Assembly: GCF_005280735.1 (NCBI RefSeq) | Contig: NZ_CP040077.1 | Location: 3,534,001 to 3,598,000 of the forward strand | DNA length: 64,000 bases | Direction: 5' to 3' | DNA from: Trinickia violacea | GTDB lineage: Bacteria; Pseudomonadota; Gammaproteobacteria; Burkholderiales; Burkholderiaceae | Notes under the pieces: generated by a model | What the model was told of the DNA's origin: nothing | What the model saw: the letters and a program-made list of their open reading frames with translations, nothing else | The model's database searches: none | Part shown: positions 53,825-62,426 of the stretch, in pieces | How positions within the stretch are numbered: the first letter of the stretch is position 1 | Layout of the letters: each line of letters starts with the position of its first letter | Made by a program: the position numbers and the translations under genes

Positions 53825-56253
53825 GCGCCCTTCCTCGCTTGCGACTCGATTTGCGCTTCGGCCCGGGGCTGCCGCGGCATGCCGATCGGCGCGAGCAAAA
53901 CCGATACGGCGATGCCGAGTGCGAGCGTCGCGCCGAAGCTCTTCAGCACCGGCATCGAGCTCATGCCGAGCAGGCCGAACGACAGGAGCGTGGTGCACGC
54001 GGACAGCACCACGCCCGTCCACACTGCGCCAAGATCGGCGCGCTCGCGAGCGCAGCCTTCGCGGAGGAACACGGCATAGTTCGCGCCCACGCCGAGCACG
54101 AGCATCAGCGCGAGCCAATTGAAGAGATTGAGCGGCATGCCCGCATAGCCGAATGCGGCGAGCGTCACGCCCACGGCGAGCAGAACCGGCAGCGTCACCG
54201 CGATGCCGCCGCGCACGCCGTAGCGGCCCGCCAGCAGCAACGCCACGAGCGCGAGCGCACCGGCGAGCCACCAACCGCTGTCGACGCGATACGCACCGAA
54301 GAGACGCGACACACTTGCCGCCTTGTCGACGAACGCCACGCCGGGCAACGTAGGCGCCAACGCGGCGAGCGCGGGCAATTGCGCATCGGTCGCGCCGAGC
54401 GGCATCACGATCGCGGCATAGCCGGGTTTATCTGCGTGCGTCGCGGCGAGCCACAAATGGCGATACGGCCGCGACCACGGCGTCGCGAGCCAGCGCTCGA
54501 CGGTCAGCGGCGAGGCGTCCGCCTGCGCGTAGGCATCGAGATAGCGCTTCGCGACATCGTCGCGAAAGCCGGCCTGCGCAAGCGTCGCCTGTAAGGCAGG
54601 GCGATCGGCGAACACGCGGCTCGCCAGCAACGCGCGGTCGGCGGCCTGTTGCTTCGCCGACGGCACGAACTGCGTCACCGATTGCCAGCCGGAGAGGCGC
54701 ACGCCGCCGGCCGGCCGATCGAGCGCGGCGCCCAGCGCTTCCGCACGCTCCAGCACCTGCTCGGATGTGGCGCCCTGCACGACAAAGAACTGCGCGCCGC
54801 TGTCGACGCCGATCGCCGCGCGCACCTCGTTTTCCTGCGCGGCGAGGCCGGGATCGCGCTGGACCAGCAAATGAATGTCGTCGTCGCTCGACAGGCGCAG
54901 CCAGCCCGGCGCCGCCACGGCAACGACGAGCGCCGCCACGATCCACGCGCGCCGGCCGCCGAGCGCCGCGTGCCAGCCGCGCACGAGGCGCTCGGCCCCG
55001 GCAAACAAATGCCGCGGCGCACGCTTCGGGCCATCGACGAGCCACGCGGGCAACAGCCACATCACCGACGCGAACGCCGTGCCGATTCCCGCAATCGCGA
55101 AGCACGCGATCTGCTTGAGCGCGGGAAACGGCACCCACGCGAGAATCGCGTAGCCGAGCAGACTCGTTGCGAGCGCAACCGTCAGCGCCGGCCGCACTTC
55201 ACGAGCGCCGCGCCGCGCATCCCAGTCGCGCCCCGAGCTCAGATAGAGCACGAAATACTGAATCGAATAGTCGACCGCCTCGCCGATCAGGCTCGCGCCG
55301 AACACGAGCGTGAGCAGATGCAGCTTGCCGAACAGCAGCATCGTGACGGCGAGCGCGCACACGACGCCGATCGCGGTCGACACGAAGCCGAGGACGATGA
55401 GGCGCGGCGAACGGAAAATCCACAGCATCAGGAGGGCAATGCCGCACACCGACACGATGCCGATCCAATGCACCTCGCGTTCCGACGCGCTGCGCGCGGC
55501 ATCCGCATAAAAAACCGCGCCCGCTTTCGCGACACGCACGTCGGGCAGCGCGCGCTCGAGCTCGCCGACGCCGAGCGCCGTAGCGGCGCGCACCGCCGTC
55601 TGCGTCTTCGTTTCGTACGCGGAGCCCGGCAGCGTGGCCGTGACGAGCACGCTCGTCGACTCGCCGCGATGGACCACGAGCAGGTTGTCTTCGATCTCCA
55701 GATTCGTCGTCGCGAGCGGCAGCCCGGCCAGCCAATGTTGGAGCCAGCCGAACGGATCGTCGGCGAGCGGCACGGCGAGCCCCGTTTGCACGGGATTGAA
55801 AAGGCGCTGCGCGAGCAGTGCGGACTCAGACGCGGAGCCGTCGGCGAGCGCGGCGCGGTCGCTTGCGGCGAGCAGGTTGAACCGGTATGGCAGATAGAAA
55901 CGCGTGATCTGCGCCGTGTCGAACGGCGGCAGCTCGGCCAGCACGCTGCCGAACGCCCCGCTTGCCGCCAGCGACGCGCCGAGAAGCCGCGCGCCCGCTT
56001 TCGCGTGCGCGGCGTCGCGGCTCGTGACGAGAAACACCGTGCGCTCCCCCATGGCGGAAGCGAGTGCATCGACGGCCTGCTCGGCGACCGGGTCCGCTTC
56101 GGTCGGCGGCAACAGCGCGAGCAGGTTCGTTTGCAGCGGCGACGGTCCTGCGAAGCGCCACGCGCAATACAGCGCGGCGACGAGCGCGAGGGCAAGCCAC
56201 GCGAGGCGGATGCCCCACGTGCCGCTTGCCGGGTTGCGCTTCACGACGTCCAT
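53821..56253 (-). CDS. MMPL/RND-family exporter of the aryl polyene locus
   Basis: An 810-residue inner-membrane protein with 11-12 predicted helices in two similar halves. Each half has a large periplasmic domain (about residues 35-250 and 440-610) after its first helix, then a five-helix bundle. Family motifs: GASLIGEAVDYSIQYFVLYL near 330-349 and LALMLVLGVGANYAVFLREG near 715-734. MMPL proteins in aryl polyene clusters are thought to move the lipid-linked pigment to the outer membrane with the LolA-like partner. Overlaps the LolA-like gene by one base and apeO by four. Confidence 0.9.
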   Translation of the reverse strand: MDVVKRNPASGTWGIRLAWLALALVAALYCAWRFAGPSPLQTNLLALLPPTEADPVAEQAVDALASAMGERTVFLVTSRDAAHAKAGARLLGASLAASGAFGSVLAELPPFDTAQITRFYLPYRFNLLAASDRAALADGSASESALLAQRLFNPVQTGLAVPLADDPFGWLQHWLAGLPLATTNLEIEDNLLVVHRGESTSVLVTATLPGSAYETKTQTAVRAATALGVGELERALPDVRVAKAGAVFYADAARSASEREVHWIGIVSVCGIALLMLWIFRSPRLIVLGFVSTAIGVVCALAVTMLLFGKLHLLTLVFGASLIGEAVDYSIQYFVLYLSSGRDWDARRGAREVRPALTVALATSLLGYAILAWVPFPALKQIACFAIAGIGTAFASVMWLLPAWLVDGPKRAPRHLFAGAERLVRGWHAALGGRRAWIVAALVVAVAAPGWLRLSSDDDIHLLVQRDPGLAAQENEVRAAIGVDSGAQFFVVQGATSEQVLERAEALGAALDRPAGGVRLSGWQSVTQFVPSAKQQAADRALLASRVFADRPALQATLAQAGFRDDVAKRYLDAYAQADASPLTVERWLATPWSRPYRHLWLAATHADKPGYAAIVMPLGATDAQLPALAALAPTLPGVAFVDKAASVSRLFGAYRVDSGWWLAGALALVALLLAGRYGVRGGIAVTLPVLLAVGVTLAAFGYAGMPLNLFNWLALMLVLGVGANYAVFLREGCARERADLGAVWTGVVLSACTTLLSFGLLGMSSMPVLKSFGATLALGIAVSVLLAPIGMPRQPRAEAQIESQARKGA

Positions 56254-56921
56254 CAGTTCGCTCCGAACAGCGCGCGCTCGGCGCTCGAAGGTTCCGCCAC
56301 CGCCGCGCTATTGGCGAAGTCGATTCGCGTGGCGTCGCCGTTCGCCGAGGTGATCGTCAGCGTTTGCAGGAAATCGCCGCCGGCCATCCGCAAGCCCTTG
56401 AGCCTCTGCGCGAGCTGCGGCTGGTTCGGCGTCAGCTGCATCTGCCATTGCTTCGGGGTGCCGCTTGCCGTCACGTCGAACTGCGAATAGAGGGCGGACA
56501 AGTCGCCGCCCAGCATCGAGCGCATCATCCGCGACACCTGGGCGACGCCCCCCGCGCTGCGCGCCGCGCGTGCGATGCGCTTACCGCTGGCGTCGATTTC
56601 GGTCACGCCGCTGTCGCTGATCACATACGTCGTGCGGATCGGCGAGTCGATTTGCCAGATCACGCCGCGCTCGCGCATGAAGAGCAGCGTGCCCGTGCTG
56701 ACGAGCGGCGCTTTCAGCGCGGCAAGCGTCTGTGTCTGCTTGAACTGCGCGCGAATGCCGGGCGCTTGCGCAAGATGCGCGGCGATCTGCGACACGAGGC
56801 GCGCATCGTCGGACGGCGCTGCCGCTTGAGCGGAGGGAAGCAGCGCGGCATTGGCGACGCAAAGCGCGGCGCTCAGCACGGCGCCCGCCGCGGCGAGCCG
56901 TTTGAGCTTCGTCAGGACCAT
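56253..56921 (-). CDS. LolA-like outer-membrane lipoprotein carrier family protein
   Basis: A 222-residue periplasmic protein. Signal peptide MVLTKLKRLAAAGAVLSAAL with cleavage expected after AQAAA (about residue 35), then a LolA-like half-barrel domain: GIRAQFKQTQTLAALKAPLV near residues 55-74, LLFMRERGVIWQIDSPIRTT near 79-98. It would carry the aryl polyene lipid through the periplasm. Start at 56921 begins the signal peptide and overlaps the thioesterase gene by ten bases. Confidence 0.85.
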   Translation of the reverse strand: MVLTKLKRLAAAGAVLSAALCVANAALLPSAQAAAPSDDARLVSQIAAHLAQAPGIRAQFKQTQTLAALKAPLVSTGTLLFMRERGVIWQIDSPIRTTYVISDSGVTEIDASGKRIARAARSAGGVAQVSRMMRSMLGGDLSALYSQFDVTASGTPKQWQMQLTPNQPQLAQRLKGLRMAGGDFLQTLTITSANGDATRIDFANSAAVAEPSSAERALFGAN

Positions 56922-57340
56922 GCGCGCTCCAGCTTGTCGAAGACCACGGGCGGCGACACGAACTGCAGCTCCTGCGTTTTGACGCAAACGGCGACCTGGA
57001 TCGTGTAGCCCTTCGTCAAGCGCTCGCCGGACGCGCAGTCGACGATCTGATAGCCGATCTTCAAACGGTTTTCATATTCGAGCAGTTCCGTGCGAACTTC
57101 CAGGGTCTGTCCATAGATCGCCGGGCGCACGTACTTCAGGTGCGCTTCGACGATCGGCCACAGATAGCCTGACGCCTGCATCTCGGGATAGTCGTAGTCG
57201 AACGCGCGCAGCAAAGCGGCGCGCCCGATCTCGAAGTACTTGAGGTAATGCCCATGCCAGCAGACGTTCATCGCATCGACGTCGTGAAACGGCACTTCGA
57301 CGCGCGCGCTCGCCTGCAAGGTTCGGGTCGACGACGTCAT
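56912..57340 (-). CDS. acyl-CoA/ACP thioesterase (4HBT hotdog)
   Basis: A 142-residue hotdog thioesterase. Seen: the 4HBT signature VPFHDVDAMNVCWHGHYLKY near residues 16-35 with the conserved Asp and His, then LLRAFDYDYPEM. In aryl polyene clusters (ApeK position) it could release or edit polyene intermediates from the ACP. One base separates it from the ammonia-lyase gene. Confidence 0.88.
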   Translation of the reverse strand: MTSSTRTLQASARVEVPFHDVDAMNVCWHGHYLKYFEIGRAALLRAFDYDYPEMQASGYLWPIVEAHLKYVRPAIYGQTLEVRTELLEYENRLKIGYQIVDCASGERLTKGYTIQVAVCVKTQELQFVSPPVVFDKLERAWS

Positions 57341-57341
57341 C

Positions 57342-58931
57342 TCAGCCCCCGCTGCCTACGTCGCCGGCCAAGCCGCAATCGGCGATCAGCGCCGTCAACG
57401 CCCGCAGATCCGCTTCGAGCGGCCGGTCCTCGCCGACGAACGCCGACACCGCCGTCACCCGCTCGGCGAAGCCGGAAAGCGGCGCGGGCACCGTCGCGGT
57501 CTGGGTCGCCGCCAGGCGCAAGCGCATGCCTTGCACCGCCGCGAGCGTATGCGCCGCGGCGACCTGCTCGGTCAGTTCGAGCACGCGCAGGCAGTCGCGT
57601 GCGGCGATCGTGCCCATGCTCACCTTGTCCTGGTTGTGCGCTTCGGTCGAGCGCGAGAATACGCTCGCCGGCATCGTCAGCTTCAGCGCCTCGGCCGTCC
57701 ATGCCGACGACGAGATCTGCACGGCCTTGAAGCCGTGGTTGATCGGCGCACGCTCGGCCGTTGCGCCCGACAGGTTGCGCGGCAGGCCGTTATTGAACTT
57801 GTCGTCGACGATGAGCGCGAGCTGCCGGTCCATCAGGTCCGCGAGATTCGCGACCGCGGTCTTCAGCGCATCCATCGCGAACGCGATATGGCCGCCGTAG
57901 AAGTTGCCGCCGTGCAGCACGCGCTCGCCGTCCGGATCGATGAGCGGATTGTCGTTCGCGCTGTTCAGCTCGTTCTCGATATCGCGGCGCACCCACGTCA
58001 GCGCATCGCGCGCGACGCCGATCACATGCGGCGCGCAGCGGATCGAGTAGCGGTCCTGCAAGCGCTGGCCGGAGGTGTCGTCGCGGCCGGCCAGGTCCGC
58101 GCGAATCCACGCGGCGGCTTCGGCCTGCCCCGCGTGCGGCTTCGCATCGAAGATCAGCGCATCGAAATGTGCGGCGCGGCCGTCGAGCGCGACGGTGCAC
58201 AGTGCCGTCAGACGCGCGGCGAGGCGCGTCAGATGATCGGCGCGGGCGAAGGCAAGACAGGCGAGACCCGTCATCACCGCCGTGCCGTTCATCAGCGCGA
58301 GCCCTTCTTTCGGGGCGAGCGTGAGCGGCACGTGGCCGAGCTCGGCCCACACGTCCTGCGCGTCGCGCAAGCGTCCTTCGAACAGGACTTCGCGCTCGCC
58401 CACGAGCGCCGCCGCCACATACGACAGCGGCGTCAAGTCTCCGCTCGCGCCGACCGAGCCTTCGGCCGGAATGCGCGGCAGGATGCGCCGGTTGATCAGA
58501 TCGGCGAGACGCTCGAGCAGCACGCCACGCACGCCCGAGTAGCCGTGCGCGAGCGAGTTCAGGCGCGCCGCGATGACGGCGAGGGTCTCCGCGGGCTCGA
58601 GATAGCGGCCCATCCCGCAGCCGTGATAGCGCGTGAGTTGCAGCGGCAGCGCCTCGACGAGCTCGGGCGGCACGCCGACCACGCACGCGTCGCCATAGCC
58701 GGTGTTGACGCCATACACGGTGGCACCGTCCGCAAGCCGCTTGCGCAGGAATTCGGCCCCGCGTTCGATGCGCGCGCGCCAAGCCGCGTCGTCCGACAGC
58801 GCGACCGATGCGCGCTGCCGGGCGATCTCGACGACGTCTTCAATCGTCAAGCGCCGATTGCCGATCACGACGGGCTCGACGGCGAGCGCCGCCTGTGCCC
58901 CCTCGCGGACATTCAGATCATGTTCGGCCAT
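57342..58931 (-). CDS. MIO-type aromatic amino acid ammonia-lyase (HAL/TAL family)
   Basis: A 529-residue lyase forming its own MIO electrophile from A162-S163-G164 in GSVGASGDLTPLS. Other active-site motifs: catalytic Tyr73 in VYGVNTGYG, the selectivity pair Tyr102-His103 in LTRYHGCGMG, ENELNSANDNPLI near residues 330-342, and the C-terminal STEAHNQDKVSMG near 440-452. A His at the selectivity position fits tyrosine (or histidine) rather than phenylalanine specificity. In this locus it probably supplies 4-coumarate-type aryl starter. Start at 58931, 14 bases inside the upstream gene. Confidence 0.85.
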   Translation of the reverse strand: MAEHDLNVREGAQAALAVEPVVIGNRRLTIEDVVEIARQRASVALSDDAAWRARIERGAEFLRKRLADGATVYGVNTGYGDACVVGVPPELVEALPLQLTRYHGCGMGRYLEPAETLAVIAARLNSLAHGYSGVRGVLLERLADLINRRILPRIPAEGSVGASGDLTPLSYVAAALVGEREVLFEGRLRDAQDVWAELGHVPLTLAPKEGLALMNGTAVMTGLACLAFARADHLTRLAARLTALCTVALDGRAAHFDALIFDAKPHAGQAEAAAWIRADLAGRDDTSGQRLQDRYSIRCAPHVIGVARDALTWVRRDIENELNSANDNPLIDPDGERVLHGGNFYGGHIAFAMDALKTAVANLADLMDRQLALIVDDKFNNGLPRNLSGATAERAPINHGFKAVQISSSAWTAEALKLTMPASVFSRSTEAHNQDKVSMGTIAARDCLRVLELTEQVAAAHTLAAVQGMRLRLAATQTATVPAPLSGFAERVTAVSAFVGEDRPLEADLRALTALIADCGLAGDVGSGG

Positions 58932-60735
58932 GCACGCCCCCGCCGGGCCGCGCCCAGAAATCGAAAAAATTGAACCATTGGAATGGCGCCTTGCGGCAGA
59001 AATATTCGAGCCGGTCCGCGTAGCGCTGCGCGTGCGCCGCGAGATGCTGCGCGCGGTCGCGGCGCGGCAAGTCGATGCGCTCGGCAAAGTGCTCGAAATA
59101 GACGGTGTAGCGGCCCTGCTCTTTCAAGCAGAAGAAAAGATAGACGGGACAACCCAACGCGTGCGCAAGCACATACGGCCCTTGCGCGAACGCAGCAGGC
59201 GCGCCGAGAAAGTGCGCGAGGGTCGTGCGGCCCGATTCATGCGCCGGCACGCGGTCGCCGACGATCACCAGCAATTCGCCCGCGTCGATGCGCTGCTGCA
59301 TCAGCACCGCCGTCTCCGGGCCGAAGTCGCTGACTTCGAGCAGCCGCACCGAAAAGTCTTCGTTCGCGGCTGCGAGCACGCTGTTGAAGCGCTTGGCGTG
59401 CTCGGTATAGACGATCGCCGTGACCTTCGAATGCGCGCCGCGCACGGCGAGCGCGCGCATCATCTCCAGATTGCCGAGATGCGCGCCGATCACGAGCGCG
59501 CCGCGCCCGCTCGCGGTGAGCGCATCGAGCGGCTCGGGATCGTCGAAGGCGATGTCGTTCTGCGTCACGCGCCCGGACCACGCGGCGAGCTTGTCGAGCC
59601 CCGAGCGCGCGAACGCGAACATGTGCCGGTAGGCCGAGAACCAGCCGGGGCGCGGCGTGCCACCCCGCGGCGACACCTGCGCGAGACGCATGAAATAACG
59701 ATGCGACTCGGCACGCGCGGCGCGGCCCGTCAACAGGAAGTAGGCCACGATGGGATGCAGCCACAGCGCGGTCATGCGCGTACCGAAGACTTTGCAAGAG
59801 AGCGCGAGCAGCGTCATGCCGAGGCGGCTGCCGCGCTCGGCAATGCGCCACCAGGGTTTGACCGCTGGGCTCGCACTCGTGCTCAGATTCGTGCTCAGAT
59901 TCGTGCTCAGATTCGTGCTCGGATTCGTGCTCGGATTCGTGCTCGGATTCGCGTTCGCCGCTGCCGGATGCGGCAGCGGCGGCGCTGCCCGCAACGGCCG
60001 CAGCTTGTGCGCGAGCAGCACCGGCAAACGCAGCAGCATCCCCGCGACAAGCCGCGTATGGCTCTTGCTGATCCGCACGTTGTCGCGCACGACATCGAAG
60101 TGCGATAAGCCGCCGGCCGCATAGGTCACGCGCGTCGGTATCGATACAAACCGCGCGCGCCGCCACGACAGACGCACCAGAATTTCGATGTCGAAATCCA
60201 TGCGCGTCGGCAGCCGGACCGAATCGATCAACGCGCAGGCCGTCGCGAGCGGATAGATCCGGAAGCCGCACATCGAATCGCGAATCTCGAACGACAGCGT
60301 TTCGATCCAGACCCACACATGCGTCAGGTAACGTCCGTATAGGCGCGCCTTCGGCACGCTCGCGTCGTAGACGGGACGGCCGAGGACGACCGCCTCCGGA
60401 TCCGCGCTCGCGGCCGCGACGAAACGCGGAACGTCGGCCGCGTCGTGCTGGCCGTCGGCATCGATCTGCAATGCGTGCGAGAAGCCGGCCGCATGCGCGG
60501 CGCGCAGCCCGGCCATGACCGCCGCGCCCTTGCCGCCGTTGACGGGCAGGCGCAACAGCGTCAGTTGAGCCCGGAAGTGCTGAGCGAGACCGGCCAGCAC
60601 GGCTTGCGTCGCCGCGTCGCTGCCGTCGTCGACGACGAAGATCGGCAACCCGTGCACCGCGAGGCCGGCAACGGTCGCGCCGATCGCGTCCTTGTGGTTG
60701 TAGATCGGGATGACGACACACGCGTTGATGCTCAT
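58918..60735 (-). CDS. fused GT2 glycosyltransferase and LpxL-like acyltransferase (ApeJ-like)
   Basis: A 605-residue two-domain protein. Residues ~1-230: family 2 glycosyltransferase with VVIPIYNHKDAIGATV, FVVDDGSDAA near 36-45, LQIDADGQHDA near 96-106 and a DxD-type core. Residues ~262-288: linker of six Asn-Pro/Leu-Ser-Thr repeats encoded by a 12-base tandem repeat. Residues ~300-605: lysophospholipid acyltransferase of the LpxL/HtrB type with the HxxxxE motif IGAHLGNLEMMRAL near 418-431. It likely joins the polyene to a glycolipid anchor. ATGA overlap with the ligase gene. Confidence 0.88.
   Translation of the reverse strand: MSINACVVIPIYNHKDAIGATVAGLAVHGLPIFVVDDGSDAATQAVLAGLAQHFRAQLTLLRLPVNGGKGAAVMAGLRAAHAAGFSHALQIDADGQHDAADVPRFVAAASADPEAVVLGRPVYDASVPKARLYGRYLTHVWVWIETLSFEIRDSMCGFRIYPLATACALIDSVRLPTRMDFDIEILVRLSWRRARFVSIPTRVTYAAGGLSHFDVVRDNVRISKSHTRLVAGMLLRLPVLLAHKLRPLRAAPPLPHPAAANANPSTNPSTNPSTNLSTNLSTNLSTSASPAVKPWWRIAERGSRLGMTLLALSCKVFGTRMTALWLHPIVAYFLLTGRAARAESHRYFMRLAQVSPRGGTPRPGWFSAYRHMFAFARSGLDKLAAWSGRVTQNDIAFDDPEPLDALTASGRGALVIGAHLGNLEMMRALAVRGAHSKVTAIVYTEHAKRFNSVLAAANEDFSVRLLEVSDFGPETAVLMQQRIDAGELLVIVGDRVPAHESGRTTLAHFLGAPAAFAQGPYVLAHALGCPVYLFFCLKEQGRYTVYFEHFAERIDLPRRDRAQHLAAHAQRYADRLEYFCRKAPFQWFNFFDFWARPGGGVHGRT
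59869..59952 (-). repeat. 12-bp tandem repeat coding NPST/NLST linker
   Basis: Six copies of a 12-base unit (plus-strand reading GCTCAGATTCGT, varying to GCTCGGATTCGT and ending TTCGC) at 59881-59952 with one degenerate copy at 59869-59880. Being a multiple of three, copy-number change keeps the frame of the host gene. Confidence 0.92.
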
Positions 60736-62426
60736 GGGCGTCCTCCGCAAACGAAGATGCCCGACGCGCATTCGCGCTCGCCAAGCCGGTACGCGAAGCG
60801 CACGCGCCCTCGCGCGGCGTCGGGTGCGAGCGTCAGTTGCAGCACGGCGCCGGGCGGAACCGGGGCCATGAACTTGAGGCGATCGATCGAGGCAATCTCG
60901 CGCACCCCCTCGACTTGTTCGGCCGCGAGCTTCATCGCCCAGTCGATCTGCACGACACCGGGCAGAATCGCGAGGCCGGGGAAGTGACCGGCGAAATGAA
61001 CCAGCGTCGGCGGCACACGCAGATCGTAGTGAAGCGCACCGCCGTGTCTCACCTGAGCGAGCACTTCGACGCCCTCTTCACGCGCCTCGAACACGGCGGC
61101 GACGGCCGCCGCGGGCAGCTTGCCGCGCGCATCGAATGGCATCGCGGCGTGAAACCGCCAGCGGCGCGGCAGCACGACCGCATCGGCATAAGCGGCCAGA
61201 TGCCGGCGCAAGATCTTCGCGAGCGCCACGCGCCCTTGCGCGCAAAACGCCTCGCTGCCGGCCTCGTTCAGCACGACGAGCGCGCCTAGCCGATCGCGCG
61301 ATGCGCCTCGCAACGGCGTCAGCGCCGCTTGCGCCACGAACGGATGCCGCGCGAGCTGCGCTTCGATCTCGGGCAACGACACGCGCTTGCCGTCGAGCTT
61401 GACGACGCGATCGAGCCGCCCTTGCAGCCGAAAGCGGCCGTCTTCGCCGACGAGAATCGCGTCGTCGGTGCGATGCCAATCGTCGTGTCCGAGATGCGGC
61501 GAGCGCACGGCCAGCGCGCCGTCGCCTTCGCGCCGAATATCGATGCCGTGCACGGGCTGCCACGCGTCCGAATCGTCCTGCTGACGCCACGCAATGCCGC
61601 CCGTCTCCGTGCTGCCATAGATCTCGATGGGCGCTCCGCCGTACTGGCGCGAATAGGCCAGCGCCGCCTCTGCGGCAAGCGGACCGCCCGACGAAAAGAA
61701 CACGCACGGCGCCGGCGCGAGCGCGTCGAACCCCGCCAGGTCCGGCCAGCGCGCAAGCTGGGCGGGACTGGAGACGACCGCCCCCGCGCCGCAAAGCGCG
61801 AGACGCGCCGCCAGCTGATGCGGCTCGGCGCAGGTCGCGCGATCGAACGCGCGCCCTGCCGCGAGCGGCCACATCACGCGAAACAGCAGCCCGTAGATAT
61901 GGTGATGCGGCACGCTCGCGAGCATCGTTGCTGCGCCGACCAGCGCGCCCCACTGCTTTTCGAGCGTGTGAACCTCGGCATTGAATTGCGCGAGCGTCTT
62001 CCTGATGGGCTTGGGCGCACCACTGCTGCCCGACGTGTAGAGCGTGAGCGGCGCGAGCGGATCGATCGGCAGCGCATCGCGTGCGGAATCGGCTGCGTTG
62101 CCGCCTGCCGCGGGCAGAGCGCTCAAGTCCGCATCGGTGACGATGGTGTCGTATGCATCGGCCAGCGCGGCGAGATAGCCAGGATTCGAACTCGCCGGAA
62201 TCACGGGTTCCTTGTCGCAAGCGAAGAGCGCAAAGAGCGCGCACGCGAAGTCGAACGGATCGTCGATGCACAAGGCCACGCGCTGTGCAGGCCGCTCGCG
62301 CAGCGTCGCCACGCACGCGCGTACGCGCGCGTCGAACGCGGCGAAATCGAGGACTGCACCGCCGTCGGCGCACACGGGTGTGCGGCCATCGCGAGGCACG
62401 GCCAACAAATCGTGCAACGCGATCAT
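60732..62426 (-). CDS. acyl-AMP ligase fused to hotdog dehydratase (ApeH-ApeI fusion)
   Basis: A 564-residue protein. Residues ~1-450: ANL-family adenylating enzyme with P-loop LYTSGSSGAPKPIRKTL near 132-148, EIYGSTETGGIAWR near 265-278, DDAILVGEDGRFRLQGRLDR and LDGKRVSLPEIE near 325-345. Residues ~455-564: a FabZ/ApeI-type hotdog domain with the site VHFAGHFPGLAILPGVVQID (His kept, Asp in place of the usual Glu). The ligase should load the aryl acid on an ACP and the dehydratase act in each cycle. In E. coli these are separate genes. An RBS is provided by a repeat element (62427-62462). Confidence 0.88.
   Translation of the reverse strand: MIALHDLLAVPRDGRTPVCADGGAVLDFAAFDARVRACVATLRERPAQRVALCIDDPFDFACALFALFACDKEPVIPASSNPGYLAALADAYDTIVTDADLSALPAAGGNAADSARDALPIDPLAPLTLYTSGSSGAPKPIRKTLAQFNAEVHTLEKQWGALVGAATMLASVPHHHIYGLLFRVMWPLAAGRAFDRATCAEPHQLAARLALCGAGAVVSSPAQLARWPDLAGFDALAPAPCVFFSSGGPLAAEAALAYSRQYGGAPIEIYGSTETGGIAWRQQDDSDAWQPVHGIDIRREGDGALAVRSPHLGHDDWHRTDDAILVGEDGRFRLQGRLDRVVKLDGKRVSLPEIEAQLARHPFVAQAALTPLRGASRDRLGALVVLNEAGSEAFCAQGRVALAKILRRHLAAYADAVVLPRRWRFHAAMPFDARGKLPAAAVAAVFEAREEGVEVLAQVRHGGALHYDLRVPPTLVHFAGHFPGLAILPGVVQIDWAMKLAAEQVEGVREIASIDRLKFMAPVPPGAVLQLTLAPDAARGRVRFAYRLGERECASGIFVCGGRP

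Noticed and set aside
59869..59952. CRISPR-like or regulatory tandem array
   Set aside because: Units are 12 bases and directly adjacent without spacers, and lie in frame inside a coding sequence as a protein linker.
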